Source of the DNA: Planctomycetota bacterium
GTDB lineage: Bacteria > Planctomycetota > SZUA-567
Assembly: GCA_031278535.1 (NCBI GenBank)
Contig: JAITKH010000310.1
Coordinates: 1-14,425 of the forward strand
Direction: 5' to 3'
DNA length: 14,425 nt
Part shown: positions 1 to 6,803 of the stretch, in pieces
Layout: the number at the start of each line of letters is the position of its first letter
Numbering within the stretch: the first letter of the stretch is position 1
Program-made: the position numbers and the translations under genes
The notes under the pieces: generated by a model
What the model was told of the DNA's origin: nothing
The model's input: only the letters and a program-made list of their open reading frames with translations
Database searches by the model: none

Positions 1-494
1 GCCCTCGCCACTTCCCAGCCGACAGTCTCCGAGTCCCAGGTGCCGTTTTCCGTCCCGATGAAACGTCTCCGCGCCGGTCCAACGATGGCGATACGCCCCC
101 GCAACGCGTCTCGCTTCCCGATTCAACTGGTTGGTGATGATGATGTTGGACTCGATGACTTCATAGTGGCTCTTCCACAGGATGACTACCTTGACCTTGT
201 GGTCCAGCCGGGGGATGTGGATGCTTCGTGAGAAATAGCATTGCTTCTTACCGTCCGTCTCCACCGGCTTGCGGTCCTCGAAGGGAATGGATGCCGCCAT
301 CTCGTCTGAGGCAGGACTGGTCGGTAGTGTCGACAAATTCGGCGTTTATTCCGTTGACGGTTTTACGCTGGGCAATGTAGAGTCCGGTGAGGTATTCGCC
401 AAGGCGCTGCCTCTGCCGCCGATTTTGAAAGAGAGGACCGAAAACGACAAGCGATTGCTCGACCACTTCCGGAAAAACGAACTATGGCTGGCAT
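1..494 (-). pseudogene. Decayed IS4/IS701-type DDE transposase, continuing past the left edge
   Basis: Read from an ATG at 494 behind a good ribosome site (AGGAGG), the product begins MPAIVRF. An extra base in the A-run at 473-477 (plus strand) then breaks the frame, and the next frame resumes with PEVVEQSLVVFGPLF and EYLTGLYIAQRKTVNGIN, as in the N-terminus of these transposases. At about 300-312 the text jumps from TTDQSCL, normally near residue 65, directly to the C-terminal part in another frame (SRSIHIPRLDHKVKVVI, then YRHRWTGAETFHRDGKRHLG). The latter holds the catalytic Glu and the Lys six residues later. Roughly 200 middle residues, including both catalytic Asp, are missing. The gene runs off the left edge. 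With a frameshift and an internal deletion it cannot be active. Transposase identity is firm; the exact IS family is less so. Confidence 0.85.
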
Positions 495-599
495 GGGCTT
501 CCTCCTGACAACTTTTTCCGGATCACACGCCTCTGTCATCGCTTTTCACCCTTCGTGGATCAAGCCCATTCCTCAATTTGCAAAACTTCAGTTACACGT

Positions 600-1418
600 T
601 CACCCCATGGCGTCCGAATTCAAAAAAACGTCTAAAAAACTTCCCGGCGAGATTTTACTGTATTTATAGGTAAGCTTATGGATCGGCGTCACCTGCTTCA
701 ACGCCCCGAACCATTTGCCGTCGAACGGCTCAGCCAGTCTTTGCCATACCGCCAACGGCGGCGCATTGCTTTCCTGCGAACAGGTGGTCCAAATCCTGGT
801 AAGCGCGGGATGGAAGTTCACCATGCCGTAAAACATGTGATGAAATACAAAGTAACCCAAGGATTGTTCCTCGGCCAGCCAATATTTGAGCAACGCCTCT
901 TTCAGGCTCTTGATCAGGATATGTCGGGGTTTGACGCTTATGAACCAATTGGAGATGAACGTGTGCGCCGAATATATATTGTCCGTCGCGGCCCGAAAGG
1001 CGAAAAAATGATCTTCGAGAATCCTTTCCGGCAAAGCGTCGGTCAGGAAAACGGTTGCGTCAATCCAGGTTCCGCCATATTGTTCCAATAGGCACAACCG
1101 GACCAGATCGGAAAAATGGGCCGGACAAATTATTCCCTTGGCATATTTATCATAAATAAAACCCGGCAATTCCACGGTATCATTGACATCCTGCATATTC
1201 ATAATTGCCCGGGGACGATTGGCGGCGTATTTGAGTACGCTGTTTAGGCATTTCCGCACCAGGGGAGGGACTTTTTCATTTCCCTGGAGCCACATCTGCC
1301 AAATCGGCAGGGTCTTTACGTCCGCCTCGGCAAAGGGCGGACCCTCGATATGAATGTCACGATAATATCTGCCCAAGTATTGGATATAATTCTTTAAGCC
1401 GGCTTCTTCCGGAGTCAT
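600..1418 (-). CDS. Capsular polysaccharide synthesis-type glycosyltransferase (Caps_synth family), N-terminus uncertain
   Basis: A 272-residue product resembling the Caps_synth group of glycosyltransferases, related to the GT32 sugar transferases with a DXD-like motif. Visible landmarks are IWQMWLQG near residue 39, the C-x-x-S segment near 57, HFSDLVRL at 101-108 and the signature GGTWIDATV at 115-123, whose Asp residues should bind the metal and sugar nucleotide. It probably adds a sugar during surface polysaccharide assembly; donor and acceptor are unknown. The ATG at 1418 has only a weak ribosome site. Just upstream, in another frame, an ATG at 1479 begins MHMGFLKLGLRAWLNLFREKYD, which looks like the missing start of such a protein. 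Dropping one base near 1390 would join the two. The gene may therefore be frameshifted. No other polysaccharide genes are visible; it sits between transposase relics. Confidence 0.75.
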   Translation of the reverse strand: MTPEEAGLKNYIQYLGRYYRDIHIEGPPFAEADVKTLPIWQMWLQGNEKVPPLVRKCLNSVLKYAANRPRAIMNMQDVNDTVELPGFIYDKYAKGIICPAHFSDLVRLCLLEQYGGTWIDATVFLTDALPERILEDHFFAFRAATDNIYSAHTFISNWFISVKPRHILIKSLKEALLKYWLAEEQSLGYFVFHHMFYGMVNFHPALTRIWTTCSQESNAPPLAVWQRLAEPFDGKWFGALKQVTPIHKLTYKYSKISPGSFLDVFLNSDAMG

Positions 1419-1667
1419 ATTTTTCCCGAAACAGGTTCAGCCACGCACGAAGCCCCAATTTTAGAAATCCCATATGCATCCCAAAACCAGAGTGGCTGCC
1501 GGTGAATCCGGGGTAAATGTTGACGGTAAGCCTCTCCAACTTGAAGGTTTCACCGAAAACCACTTCGGTATGGGTATATATCCAGTTTTTCCGGTTGCCG
1601 TCAACCATTTTCTCATGGATAACGTCCGGAATTTTGCGCACAATGTGAAGAGGCGGTCCTCGAGTTG
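1419..1667. other. Leader region of the glycosyltransferase gene, no clear gene
   Basis: Between repeat A and the glycosyltransferase start the minus strand stays open in one frame, continuous with the IS5 fragment and repeat A, but its translation resembles nothing I know until MHMGFLKLGLRAWLNLFREK at about 1418-1479. I see no convincing promoter or other gene. Confidence 0.4.
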
Positions 1668-1758
1668 GGGGAAGGGAATTCCCCTCCGGCATCGGAGGCC
1701 AATCCCGGAACAAACGGACTTCAGAATCTGGAAAGATTGAGATTGTACAGACCACCAG
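1668..1758 (-). repeat. Repeat copy A (91 bp)
   Basis: Read on the minus strand, this 91-bp stretch aligns without gaps to 6268-6358 on the plus strand, with 9 mismatches by hand count (about 90% identity). It begins with CTGGTGGTCTGTACA and contains AGTCCGTTTGTTCCGGGATT and CTCCGATGCCGGAGGGG. It starts exactly where the IS5-type transposase fragment loses its similarity, so its left boundary looks like an insertion or recombination joint. It lacks the hairpin that follows copies B and C. Confidence 0.8.
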
Positions 1759-1889
1759 GGAAAGCCACGACCAGTCGGTGCCAATGGCATCGTCGTCTTC
1801 CTCAAGGAGCATTTTCCACAACGCATGAAATACCCCGCTTGAAGCCAATATTGGAACCGCCGGTACGCGGTGCTGCCAGAGATAAAGCC
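1759..1889 (-). pseudogene. Fragment of an IS5-family transposase
   Basis: On the minus strand one frame reads GSTAYRRFQYWLQAGYFMR; after a one-base shift near 1818-1824 the next reads LWKMLLEEDDDAIGTDWSWLSL. Joined, this matches the IS5-type pattern GSTVHRRFQEW-AG-F-RLWE-LLEEYDE-IDW-WLSLDGAMTKAPLGG, where the Asp after WLSL is the first catalytic residue. Here similarity stops one residue before that Asp, at the edge of repeat A. Only about 40 of some 250 residues remain, with no start, active site or C-terminus. It is a dead fragment between the glycosyltransferase and the alcohol dehydrogenase. The call rests on remembered family patterns, not on a search. Confidence 0.7.
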
Positions 1890-1992
1890 GCAGGCCGATA
1901 AAGATTTCAACTTAACAAGCTGTCATTATTCTAGTTGTTATTGGAGAGCGGTGCGTTCATCCTTGTGCAAAATGCAATCGCGACCGTTCCCC

Positions 1993-3054
1993 TCAGCAAA
2001 TTCGCAGCACTGCCTTGACGATGCCGGCCCGGTCGCGCAACCCTTCCTCCATGGCGCGGGGAGCTTCGGAAAGAGGATAGGCATTGGTGACGATGCGCCG
2101 CAAGTCCACCAGTCCGGCGGCGACGGATTCAATCGCCGTCGGATAGATGTTCCGGTATCGGAAAACGCTCTTCAGCGTTATTTCCTTGTTGATGACGTCC
2201 CGGAGCGGTATGGTCAGCGAGCCGTCGGGGCTGTAGCCTACCAGAACCAGACTTCCCCCTTTTTTCAAGGCGCGGATCGTCGCGCCCGCCACAGCAGAAA
2301 TGCCTGCGGTGTCGATGGCGAGATCGCAGCCGCAGCCGCCGGTGAGCTCGAGCAGTTGTCCGGCCGCTACCGCCGGATCGCGGGAGTTGACGACGGCGTC
2401 GGCCCCGAGTTCGGCGGCCTTGGCCAGGCGGTTTTCCATGATGTCGAGGACAAAGACCTTCGGCACCCCGCAAATTCGGAGCGCCATCATGGATAGGAGG
2501 CCGATGCAGCCGGCTCCGACCACGATTGCCGCCTGCCCTGGACGGGCGCCGCCCTGGCTGGCGGCGTGGAAGCCGACGGCCAGGGGTTCGATCAGCGCCC
2601 CCTCAAGGGTGGAAACCTTGTCCGGCAGTTTGAAGCAGAGATTGGCGTCGTGGGCCAGGTATTCGCAAAAAGCGCCGTCCACTTGAGGCGAGGCGGGAGT
2701 GTTCGGGGCCGCGAGGAATCGGACCGAATTGCAAAGATTATATCGGCCGGTCTTACAGAATTCGCAGGCGCCGCAACTGCGGCCGGGTTCAATGGCGACT
2801 CGATCGCCCGGGGCCGGATGCCGTACGCCCTCGCCCAACGCCGCCACCGTGCCGGCGCATTCATGGCCGAGGATATGCGGCCCGGTGACGCGATTCCCCC
2901 AATCCTTTTCGTAGGTATGGAGATCCGATCCGCAGATGCCGACATATTCAAGCCGGATCAAAACCTGTCCCGGTCCCGGGACGGGGACAGTCCGCTCCTG
3001 CATCCGGATTTCGGCCGGTCCCGTCATCACTGCCGCGAGCATGGTCGTTTTCAT
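1993..3054 (-). CDS. Zinc-dependent alcohol/polyol dehydrogenase (MDR family, sorbitol/threonine dehydrogenase-like)
   Basis: A full-length 353-residue medium-chain dehydrogenase. Catalytic zinc ligands are visible as GICGSD (Cys41), GHE (His64-Glu65) and IEPLAV (Glu156). The structural zinc lobe is intact, with Cys94, Cys97, Cys100 and Cys108. The nucleotide fold follows with VVGAGCIG (179-185) and an acidic Asp204 in VLDIMENRL, which points to NAD rather than NADP. Such enzymes oxidise a secondary hydroxyl of a polyol, sugar acid or amino acid; sorbitol, iditol and threonine dehydrogenases are the nearest classes, and the substrate cannot be fixed here. The start at 3054 has an AAAGG ribosome site. 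It lies 85 bp behind the DUF1854 gene on the same strand and is probably the last gene of that operon. Its likely partners are the 2-hydroxyacid dehydrogenase and the divergent TRAP transporter. Confidence 0.92.
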   Translation of the reverse strand: MKTTMLAAVMTGPAEIRMQERTVPVPGPGQVLIRLEYVGICGSDLHTYEKDWGNRVTGPHILGHECAGTVAALGEGVRHPAPGDRVAIEPGRSCGACEFCKTGRYNLCNSVRFLAAPNTPASPQVDGAFCEYLAHDANLCFKLPDKVSTLEGALIEPLAVGFHAASQGGARPGQAAIVVGAGCIGLLSMMALRICGVPKVFVLDIMENRLAKAAELGADAVVNSRDPAVAAGQLLELTGGCGCDLAIDTAGISAVAGATIRALKKGGSLVLVGYSPDGSLTIPLRDVINKEITLKSVFRYRNIYPTAIESVAAGLVDLRRIVTNAYPLSEAPRAMEEGLRDRAGIVKAVLRIC

Positions 3055-3139
3055 TACAATTGCCTTTCGCGCCGAAAGAAAGGGCCTGTCACGGAACCAT
3101 GAACGTTATCCCGAGAAATGGCCGCGTACAGCGAGTCCA

Positions 3140-3634
3140 CTACAATACCCGTTCCATTTCGCGAAGGGAATCGCGATCCAGATCCGACTCCGGACGTAAC
3201 TCGTAACAATTGTCGAAGACGTCCTTCAGCATCACCACCCCGGGGGCGGGGGTGATGCTGTTCGTCTCGGGCGAGGAAAGGAGGAAACGGCGGGGGCCGA
3301 GATCCGTCTCCACATCCCAGTAATAATTCCCGAACCGGGAATGGACCCGACGGATGCGGAGAATGCGGGGGATCACCGTACCGTGGCGCAATTCCTCGAA
3401 CAGCAGGCGGCGTTCCCCGTCGGGAAGGGCCGAAGGGTCGGGAATCCAGGCGGCCTCGATCTTCCGCCCGGCCAGCATCAGGGACACCGGTCCTCCGACA
3501 TCCGGGGCGCGATCCGAGAGCGGCCGCGCCCAGCGGGCCTTGACCGCGACCGGATCGCCGTCCTTTCCGTACCGGAACATGAGTCTGCCCCCTTCGCGCC
3601 ACAGGCGCCCGTCCCACCCGGTCCCGGTCGCCAT
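3140..3634 (-). CDS. DUF1854 family protein
   Basis: A 164-residue soluble protein without signal peptide or membrane segment. It matches the DUF1854 layout: a first half ending in the aspartate-rich AWIPDPSALPDGERRLLFEEL (in two parts: AWIPDPSALPD near 61-71 and RRLLFEEL near 74-81), then IPRILRIRRV, an F-x-NYYWDVETDLGPRRFLL core near 101-119 and a C-terminal LKDVFDNCYEL segment. The biochemical role is unknown; in some bacteria members lie next to cyanophycin-synthesis genes, which are absent here. The start codon sits one base after the stop of the HtrA-like gene, so the two are almost certainly translated from one mRNA. Family assignment is fairly sure from the pattern; no function should be inferred from the dehydrogenase neighbours alone. 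Confidence 0.8.
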   Translation of the reverse strand: MATGTGWDGRLWREGGRLMFRYGKDGDPVAVKARWARPLSDRAPDVGGPVSLMLAGRKIEAAWIPDPSALPDGERRLLFEELRHGTVIPRILRIRRVHSRFGNYYWDVETDLGPRRFLLSSPETNSITPAPGVVMLKDVFDNCYELRPESDLDRDSLREMERVL

Positions 3635-3635
3635 G

Positions 3636-5015
3636 TCAGTCGTCTCCGTAGCGGGGCGCGTAATCGACGACGTGATAATTCCGCAGCCCCCCCCGGAGGA
3701 CGGTTATGACCGCTTTTTTCTCGCGGGCGGCGTCCGCTTCGATCTCCAGGTAGATCCGGCGGCAGGCTTCGAGATCCTCCACCGGCCGGCCGTCGATCTC
3801 GACAAGAATGTCCCCGCTTCTGAGGCCGGCCGCGGCGGCATTGCCGGGAATTTTCATGCCTTGTATAAACACCCCCGCCGGCCGGAAGAAATGGAGAAGC
3901 GGATTCGCGAATTTGTTGATGGCCTTGACCGTCATGTTCCAGCGCCGGCAGTCGAAGTCGCCGCCTTCGGCATCGCCCTTTTCCCGGGGCGTCAGTTCGA
4001 CGGCGAAGAAGCTCTCCTGGTTTTCTCCCCTGGCGTCTGGTGCAAGAGTCACTGCGGTCGGCTTCCCGATCGGCAGTTCCGAAAGCAGCTGATTGAGGGC
4101 GGGAATGTCCTCGTGGTTCAGCCCGTTCGTCTCCCGGCCATTGACGGAGAGGATGAGCTGCCCCGCCCCGATCCCGGCCAGGTCGGCCGGCGATCCGGGA
4201 TCGACCCCGGCTACCAGGACGCCCAGGTCGCCTTCGTAAAAAATGTTTTTTTCGAAATCCCGGAGCGGCTGGAGGCGGATGCCTGTCCAGGCGCGTATTA
4301 CCCGGCCATCCCGGCGCAGCCGGTCGACGATGAAACGCACCGTATCGGCCGGGATGGCAAAGGCGAGGTTGCCGCCGAGGAGCGAAGCGAGGGAATTGAT
4401 GCCGATCACCCGGCCGGCGGCATCCACCAGCGGCCCGCCGGAATTGCCGGGATTTATCGACGCGTCCGTCTGGAACCACAGGTTGTATCCGCCACGCCCC
4501 GGGAGAAACCGGTCGACGCAGGAGACGATGCCCATCGACACGGATCGGGACAGCCCCCAGGGGGCGCCCATGGCCATAACGAATTGTCCCGCCTCGACGT
4601 CCCGGCTCTGGCCGAGCCTGGCGAAGGGAAAGGTTTCGCCGGCCCGCCTCTCCAGGCGGATGAGGGCGAGATCGGTGTCCTTGTCGGCGCCGACGAGAGT
4701 GGCGCGTCGGGCGCGGCCGTCCGAAGTGAGGCAGCGAATCTCCACCGCCCGGTCGATCACATGCTGGTTGGTCACCGCCTCCCCGTCCGGCGAAATAATC
4801 ACTCCGGAGCCGGCGGCCTGGGTTTTTTCCGTCTTGCCGCCGTCGAAGCGCTCGGCTACCGGCATAAGGAAGATCACGGCAGGGAACACGTCGCGCCTGG
4901 CCGCGGCCATTATCGCCCGGGCGTCGCCGCCGGACTCCGGCGGGAACGGTTCGGCGCCGGACAGGCGGGAACCGGCGAGCAAGAGGGCGGCGAAGAGAAC
5001 GGCCATCGGCGTCAT
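3636..5015 (-). CDS. HtrA/Deg-type serine protease with two PDZ domains
   Basis: A 459-residue exported protease. I chose the ATG at 5015 because it has GGAG five bases upstream and gives a clean signal peptide (MTPMAVLFAALLLAG, likely cut after Ala21); the open frame continues upstream to 5120 only by overlapping the preceding gene. The trypsin-like domain spans about 40-235 with the full triad: His85 in TNQHVID, Asp115 in DKDTDLAL and Ser192 in GNSGGPL. PDZ domains follow at about 244-345 and 363-450. This is the DegP/DegQ/DegS layout of envelope proteases that degrade misfolded proteins. It lacks the long Q-linker of E. coli DegP. It starts 14 bases after the hydroxyacid dehydrogenase stop and is followed after one base by DUF1854, so it belongs to a metabolic-looking operon, an unusual setting for this enzyme. 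Confidence 0.92.
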   Translation of the reverse strand: MTPMAVLFAALLLAGSRLSGAEPFPPESGGDARAIMAAARRDVFPAVIFLMPVAERFDGGKTEKTQAAGSGVIISPDGEAVTNQHVIDRAVEIRCLTSDGRARRATLVGADKDTDLALIRLERRAGETFPFARLGQSRDVEAGQFVMAMGAPWGLSRSVSMGIVSCVDRFLPGRGGYNLWFQTDASINPGNSGGPLVDAAGRVIGINSLASLLGGNLAFAIPADTVRFIVDRLRRDGRVIRAWTGIRLQPLRDFEKNIFYEGDLGVLVAGVDPGSPADLAGIGAGQLILSVNGRETNGLNHEDIPALNQLLSELPIGKPTAVTLAPDARGENQESFFAVELTPREKGDAEGGDFDCRRWNMTVKAINKFANPLLHFFRPAGVFIQGMKIPGNAAAAGLRSGDILVEIDGRPVEDLEACRRIYLEIEADAAREKKAVITVLRGGLRNYHVVDYAPRYGDD

Positions 5016-5029
5016 GGGCGCTCCGGCAA

Positions 5030-5980
5030 TCAATTGACCGGACAACGGGGCGGCTGGCCGGAAATGAGCCGCACCGCCTCCTGGGCGAGTTTGGCCGCCA
5101 GATCGTCCACCGAAGCGCACGAATAATAGGCCATGTGCGGCGTACAGATGAAATTATCCAGCCGGAGCAGGGGAGATTCCGGCGATATCGGCTCCCGCGT
5201 GACCACGTCCACGGCGGCGCCGGCGATGACGCCATCAGCGAGCGCTCCGGCCAGCGCCTCCTCGTTGACGATGCCGCCCCGGGAAACGTTGACGAGAAAC
5301 GCCGTCCGCTTCATTTTGGCCAGTTCCGCGGCCCCAATCAGATCGATGTTGCCGTCCTGGGGGCAGTGAATGGAGAGGAAATCGGATTCCCGGAGGAGGG
5401 TATCCAAATCGGTCATGGCCATCCAGTCGGGAAGGCCGCCCTTGGCGCGGGCAAGTTCGTCGAAGGCCAGGACGCGCATGCCGAAGGCGCGGGCGCGCCC
5501 GGCGAAAGCGCGGCCGATGCGGCCGGCGCCAATCACCCCGACGGTGCAGGAAGCGAGGCGGAAAAGAGGGACGGCGTCCTCGTACGTCCAGCTTCCCTCG
5601 CGTACCCTGCGGTTCAGGAGGACGATTTTCCGCCCCAGGGCGAGGAGCAGGGCCATGGCGTGATCCGCCACCTCGTTCGTGCTGCCGTCGGGGACATTGC
5701 ACACCGTCACGCCGTGCCTGGAAGCGGCGGCGAGATCGATATGGTTGACGCCCACGCCATGGCGCACCACCGCCTTCAATTCGGGCAGACCGGCGAAGGC
5801 CTCCTCCCCCAGCGGCACATATTGGTTCAGCAGCACTTCCACCCCTTGGCATTCCCGGACGACGTCGGCCTGCGTCCGGCAGTGAAGCAGCCTCCATTCA
5901 ATCCCGTTTTCCCGGAAAATCCGGTCCAGGGCGGAAAGATCCTGATCGCAGTCGGTGAACAGCGCGCGGCGGACAGCCAT
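5030..5980 (-). CDS. D-isomer-specific 2-hydroxyacid dehydrogenase (NAD-dependent)
   Basis: A 316-residue cytosolic oxidoreductase interconverting a 2-keto acid and its D-2-hydroxy acid. The start at 5980 is preceded by a strong purine-rich ribosome site (AAGGGGGAAAAC); a longer frame to 6082 has no family similarity. Visible motifs are HGVGVNHID (74-82), STNEVADHAMALLLALGR (100-117), the Rossmann loop GAGRIG (151-156), Asp174 favouring NAD, and the catalytic set Arg234 (SRGG), Glu263 (TREPIS) and His282 (TPHMAYYS). The TPHMAYYS ending and overall length resemble the CtBP/phosphoglycerate-dehydrogenase-like branch without an ACT domain. It is the first gene of the minus-strand operon and is divergent from the TRAP transporter, so a role in oxidising or reducing the imported acid is reasonable. 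The substrate is unknown. Confidence 0.92.
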   Translation of the reverse strand: MAVRRALFTDCDQDLSALDRIFRENGIEWRLLHCRTQADVVRECQGVEVLLNQYVPLGEEAFAGLPELKAVVRHGVGVNHIDLAAASRHGVTVCNVPDGSTNEVADHAMALLLALGRKIVLLNRRVREGSWTYEDAVPLFRLASCTVGVIGAGRIGRAFAGRARAFGMRVLAFDELARAKGGLPDWMAMTDLDTLLRESDFLSIHCPQDGNIDLIGAAELAKMKRTAFLVNVSRGGIVNEEALAGALADGVIAGAAVDVVTREPISPESPLLRLDNFICTPHMAYYSCASVDDLAAKLAQEAVRLISGQPPRCPVN

Positions 5981-6156
5981 GTTTTCCCCCTTTTCTTCTT
6001 CCTCCGGCAACTCGGGAGCGGACTGGTGGAATCCGGACAGGCGGTGCACATGCCCCCGCCCCTCCCTGCGCCGTTTGCGCACGGAATCATTACCCGGGCG
6101 GCAAGGGTTATGCGGATCGCCTCATTGCGGGCGCATCCCTTTTTCCCGATCCGGGC

Positions 6157-6185
6157 ATTGTATCGCGCTTCACAAGACGGGACAA
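6157..6185 (-). promoter_or_regulatory. Sigma-70-like promoter for the hydroxyacid dehydrogenase operon
   Basis: On the minus strand TTGTCC (6180-6185) and TACAAT (6157-6162) are separated by 17 bases. Transcription would start near 6150, giving a leader of about 170 bases before the start codon at 5980. Confidence 0.6.
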
Positions 6186-6267
6186 CCACTATTTTCCCGA
6201 CCGCGCCGATTCTCCGGGACCCTGCGCTCCGCAAAATTCGCATCCCTGACGGAGATTCTGTGGAACG

Positions 6268-6427
6268 CTAGTGGTCTGTACAGTCTCAATCCTTACAAAT
6301 CCTGAAGTCCGTTTGTTCCGGGATTGACCTCCGATGCCGAAGGGGAATTCACTTCCCCGTAGGCAGAAACCGGATGAACCGGGGGCGCTCCCCGTAACGT
6401 CTCAATCAAGGATTGAGACGTTACGGA
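6268..6427 (+). repeat. Repeat copy B with terminal hairpin (about 160 bp)
   Basis: The first 91 bp (6268-6358) match copy A at about 90%. The remainder ends in the perfect hairpin at 6392-6426. Copy C, in opposite orientation at 9731-9870, shares AGTCCGTTTG, CTCCGATG-CGAAGGGG and the hairpin at similar spacing: 85 bases from AGTCC to the hairpin here against 92 in C. In the frame open through copy A, copy B has a TGA for TGG and several amino acid changes, so it does not behave as conserved coding sequence. Confidence 0.75.
6392..6426. repeat. Perfect 16-bp inverted repeat (hairpin)
   Basis: Arms CCGTAACGTCTCAATC and GATTGAGACGTTACGG are exact complements around a three-base AAG loop. No T-run follows on either strand, so it is not an ordinary intrinsic terminator. 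A diverged relative lies at 9731-9774. Confidence 0.9.
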
Positions 6428-6598
6428 ACACTAGGCCGGGACGCTCGTCGAACGGGTCGAAGACGAAACTTCCCGGGCGCTTGGGATTGTGAAGCGAAAC
6501 GGTCTTCACGCCTTCAAGGCATTGTCCAGACACTGGATTGTCGGGCGCGCTTTTGGCTGTCCGATGTTCTGGCGCGGCATGAACTGCCGCGAATTTTG

Positions 6599-6627
6599 TT
6601 GCGAAAATTATGGAAAAACAGTATAAG
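6599..6627 (+). promoter_or_regulatory. Sigma-70-like promoter for dctPQM
   Basis: TTGCGA (6599-6604) and TATAAG (6622-6627) are 17 bases apart, with the dctP start about 170 bases downstream. A short inverted repeat GTAT-AAGC-ATAC (6621-6632) overlaps the -10 box and could be an operator half-site pair, but that is speculative. Confidence 0.5.
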
Positions 6628-6803
6628 CATACGTTCCGGCAACGGTGAAGATACTGTCCGCGCGTACACTTTTTCGGCAACAGGGCTATTGATATTATGG
6701 ATGGCGGAGAACGGATCCATATGCAATCGACGGCATGTTTGCCGTCTCGCCGGTATCATGGTCAAGTGATCGGATTGTCTATTTCTGTTTGAAAGGGGAC
6801 GTC

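Larger units (their letters stand above)
5981..6803. other. Divergent intergenic region, 823 bp
   Basis: No gene of its own is supported here. It holds a minus-strand promoter for the dehydrogenase-protease operon, repeat copy B with its terminal hairpin, and a plus-strand promoter for dctPQM. Short frames crossing it on both strands (for example near 6402-6769) have no ribosome sites or recognisable similarity. Confidence 0.7.

Noticed and set aside
5016..5120. Longer N-terminus for the HtrA-like protease
   Set aside because: It would overlap the hydroxyacid dehydrogenase and bury the signal peptide; the ATG at 5015 has a proper ribosome site.
3354..5126. 590-residue open frame on the plus strand opposite the protease and DUF1854 genes
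   Set aside because: It is a shadow in GC-rich DNA: no family similarity, no ribosome site, and the opposite strand carries two well-supported proteins.
3478..5235. 585-residue minus-strand frame overlapping the HtrA gene
   Set aside because: Arg/Pro-rich low-complexity translation in the wrong frame of the protease gene; the triad and PDZ domains belong to the other frame.
6392..6426. Hairpin read as an intrinsic terminator
   Set aside because: No T-run follows on either strand and no gene ends nearby on either side.
6402..6769. Open frames of 92 and 118 residues on opposite strands in the divergent region
   Set aside because: No ribosome sites or known families, and they cross the hairpin repeat and the dctP promoter.
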